From assembly GCA_963835735.1 (NCBI GenBank), contig CAWIGP010000002.1, positions 558,001 to 622,000 of the forward strand: a DNA stretch of 64,000 nucleotides, given 5' to 3'. The notes below the pieces were generated by a model, which had not been told where the DNA came from, did not search any database, and saw only the letters and a program-made list of their open reading frames with translations. Source of the stretch: DASQMT01 sp963835735 (lineage in GTDB: Bacteria; Actinomycetota; Thermoleophilia; Solirubrobacterales; Solirubrobacteraceae). Both the position numbers and the translations under genes were made by a program. Shown piece after piece: positions 62,547 to 64,000 of the stretch (its first letter is position 1; every line of letters starts with the position of its first letter).

Positions 62547-63932
62547 CTACATCTCGTCGACGATCTCGTACTCCTGGCCGAACGGGTGATAGCGCAGCGA
62601 CGGCGGCAGCCCGCACTTGGCGTACTCCTCGGCGTGCATCCACTGGAAGTCGAGCCGCCTGTGCCCGCGCATATGGCGACCGGTCTCGACCGAGCACAGG
62701 TTCCACTCCGCCTCCTCGCCGTTGAGGTAGAGCGGATGGACGTGATGGGCGTCGTACGGCGCATTGGGCTCCGCCTCGTCGTCGAAGCACGGATTCTCGG
62801 GCGGCACAAGAGCTTGCCGGTTGGTCGCGTTGTGCTCGGCCATCCTGCGCTGCGCCGCGCCGCGCCCGATCCCCAGCCATTCGAGATAGCCGCCGGGGGT
62901 CCGGTAGAGCGTTCGCGCGCTGTCCTCGGGCGTCGGCAGGTCCCCCGCCGGCCACGTGATCGGCAGCACCTCGTCGCAGGGCTCGCGCTCCTCGCGCTTC
63001 TCCTTGGTGACGGTTTTGGTCTGGGTCATCGACCCCTTGCCCGGCGTCGTCTGGGGTTGCGGCCCGACCACGGGCTTCGTCTTGGCCTCGGGCTCGGGCT
63101 GCGGCTCCGGCTCCGGCTGTGCCTCCAGCTCCGCCCGCTGCTGTACCTCGACCGCCTCCCAGATCTCGTCCCAGGCCTCGATCAGGTCGTAGATCATCCA
63201 GAGGGTCATGCCGAGGGCGATCAGATCGCCGAACGGCATCGGGCCATCGATGAACGCCACTGTGGCCGAGGCCGCAGCTCGCAGCGCGAAGCGCGCGGCC
63301 ACCTTCTCCCAGAAGATGCGCCAGGCCGTCCGTTCGGCGTTCGCCACGAACTTCGCAATCAGGCGCCCCTCGAGCACCTCGGCCGTCACCCCGGCAGGCA
63401 AGGCAGGCGGCGGCGCGACTTCGAAGCGTTGGACGTGCACCGACGCGACCGACCGCGAGACCCGCAGCGGCGCGGCGGCATCGTCGATCAACTCGCCCGC
63501 GGCGGTGGCTTCGCCCTCCAGCGCGGCGGTGTACGACGACCCTCCGCTCGCGCCGTCTCGCTGCTGGATCGTGTGTGCGATCTCGTGCGCGAGCACCCGG
63601 CGGCCCGTGGCGGTGCCCGGGGCGTAGGCGCCGCGGCCGAAGACGATCTGCGAGCCCAGCGCGTACGCGCGTGTGCCGAGTGCATCCGCCGACCGCGCCG
63701 CGCGTTCGTCGTCATGCACGCGAATGCGCCCGAAGTCGTGGCCGAAGCGGCGTTCCAACGTAGCGCGCGTGGCGGCCTCGAGCGGCCGCCCGCCGCCGGA
63801 CGGGGAAACGCTCGCCGACCGCGACCTGGCGGCCAGCTCGCGTGCGCGGCAGGCCGCGCACTTTCCGCCGTGACCGTTGACGCCGCCGCACGAGCACCGG
63901 CGCTGCTTCGCTGGTTCGGCCACTGTCCGCAC
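62547..63932 (-). CDS. DUF4157 eCIS effector with C-terminal HNH nuclease domain
   Basis: A 461-residue modular payload, intact frame. Residues 12-35: Cys finger (CSCGG, KCAACRAR). Residues 50-150: DUF4157 domain with ERRFGHDFGRIRVHDDERAA and HEIAHTIQQRD. Residues 190-260: helical, partly hydrophobic region (FGDLIALGMTLWMIYDLIEAW). Residues 275-320: Pro/Glu linker (AQPEPEPQPEPEA). Residues 330-461: HNH-type nuclease, with PYDAHHVHPLYLNGEEAEWN and ETGRHMRGHRRLD giving the His-His, Asn and His pattern. DNA cleavage in the target cell is the expected role. No immunity gene is next to it, which fits an eCIS toxin aimed at other organisms. Confidence 0.87.
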   Translation of the reverse strand: MRTVAEPAKQRRCSCGGVNGHGGKCAACRARELAARSRSASVSPSGGGRPLEAATRATLERRFGHDFGRIRVHDDERAARSADALGTRAYALGSQIVFGRGAYAPGTATGRRVLAHEIAHTIQQRDGASGGSSYTAALEGEATAAGELIDDAAAPLRVSRSVASVHVQRFEVAPPPALPAGVTAEVLEGRLIAKFVANAERTAWRIFWEKVAARFALRAAASATVAFIDGPMPFGDLIALGMTLWMIYDLIEAWDEIWEAVEVQQRAELEAQPEPEPQPEPEAKTKPVVGPQPQTTPGKGSMTQTKTVTKEKREEREPCDEVLPITWPAGDLPTPEDSARTLYRTPGGYLEWLGIGRGAAQRRMAEHNATNRQALVPPENPCFDDEAEPNAPYDAHHVHPLYLNGEEAEWNLCSVETGRHMRGHRRLDFQWMHAEEYAKCGLPPSLRYHPFGQEYEIVDEM

Positions 63933-64000
63933 GGGCCCGCCGATTCTCGATCAGCCGCCACGCGCTGTCAACGCGAGTCCTCACGGGCCGACGACGGTCG

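Noticed and set aside
38633..63932. Prophage or type VI secretion system
   Set aside because: No capsid, portal, terminase, lysis or integrase genes and no TssJ/L/M membrane complex; DUF4157, DUF4255 and the AAA+ ATPase are eCIS markers.

Overview
The window is high-GC (roughly 70%) bacterial chromosome. The gene set (LexA/ImuB/DnaE2 SOS mutagenesis genes, a ydaO-type c-di-AMP riboswitch, the CGAAC-N4-GTTCG LexA box, proteins with typical soil-actinobacterial architectures) points to Actinomycetota, most likely Thermoleophilia (Solirubrobacter/Conexibacter-like). The taxonomic placement is an inference from gene content only.
Region 1-30 kb is ordinary chromosome: a truncated aminotransferase, a GAF/HD-GYP/GAF/GGDEF c-di-GMP enzyme, a GMC oxidoreductase, a secreted sialidase-fold protein, threonine ammonia-lyase with RidA, a DUF255 protein, an MMPL transporter, a DUF937 protein, a membrane protein joining a peptidoglycan-binding domain to a degenerate serine-recombinase domain, a secreted protein with 18-residue Val/Pro repeats, glutamine synthetase, an HxlR regulator with a carboxymuconolactone-decarboxylase-fold enzyme, a riboswitch-controlled membrane protein, a cytochrome c, DnaE2, and a LysR regulator beside NAD-dependent formate dehydrogenase.
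Region 28-38.3 kb is rich in DNA repair and RNA genes: an AlkA-like glycosylase, the imuB operon, an aromatic-amino-acid-lyase/cyclodeaminase pair, RNase P RNA, 3-hydroxybutyryl-CoA dehydrogenase, lexA, an FAH-family gene and tRNA-Leu(GAG). Three LexA boxes (at dnaE2, imuB and lexA) tie the SOS mutagenesis genes into one regulon.
Region 38.6-63.9 kb, directly beside tRNA-Leu, is an extracellular contractile injection system (eCIS) read entirely on the minus strand. In transcription order it holds a DUF4157-HNH nuclease effector, a BTAD/SARP regulator, sheath, tube, zinc-ribbon baseplate protein, a conserved Pro-rich protein, DUF4255 cap protein, AAA+ ATPase, two more DUF4157 effectors, tube adaptor, LysM protein, hub, spike, PAAR tip, gp25-like wedge, two large baseplate proteins, a tail protein I and a DUF6519 fibre-like protein. 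Almost every junction from the zinc-ribbon gene onward is a 4-base NTGA (or 1-base TGATG) overlap. Many of these genes are broken by single-base frame errors, mostly one extra base. The pattern looks like uncorrected sequencing insertions rather than decay, so gene spans are given across the breaks.
Other structures: a roughly 65-bp palindromic repeat that sits in frame inside dnaE2 and again beside the imuB LexA box, a 161-bp long-palindrome element, and a 47-bp hairpin between convergent genes.
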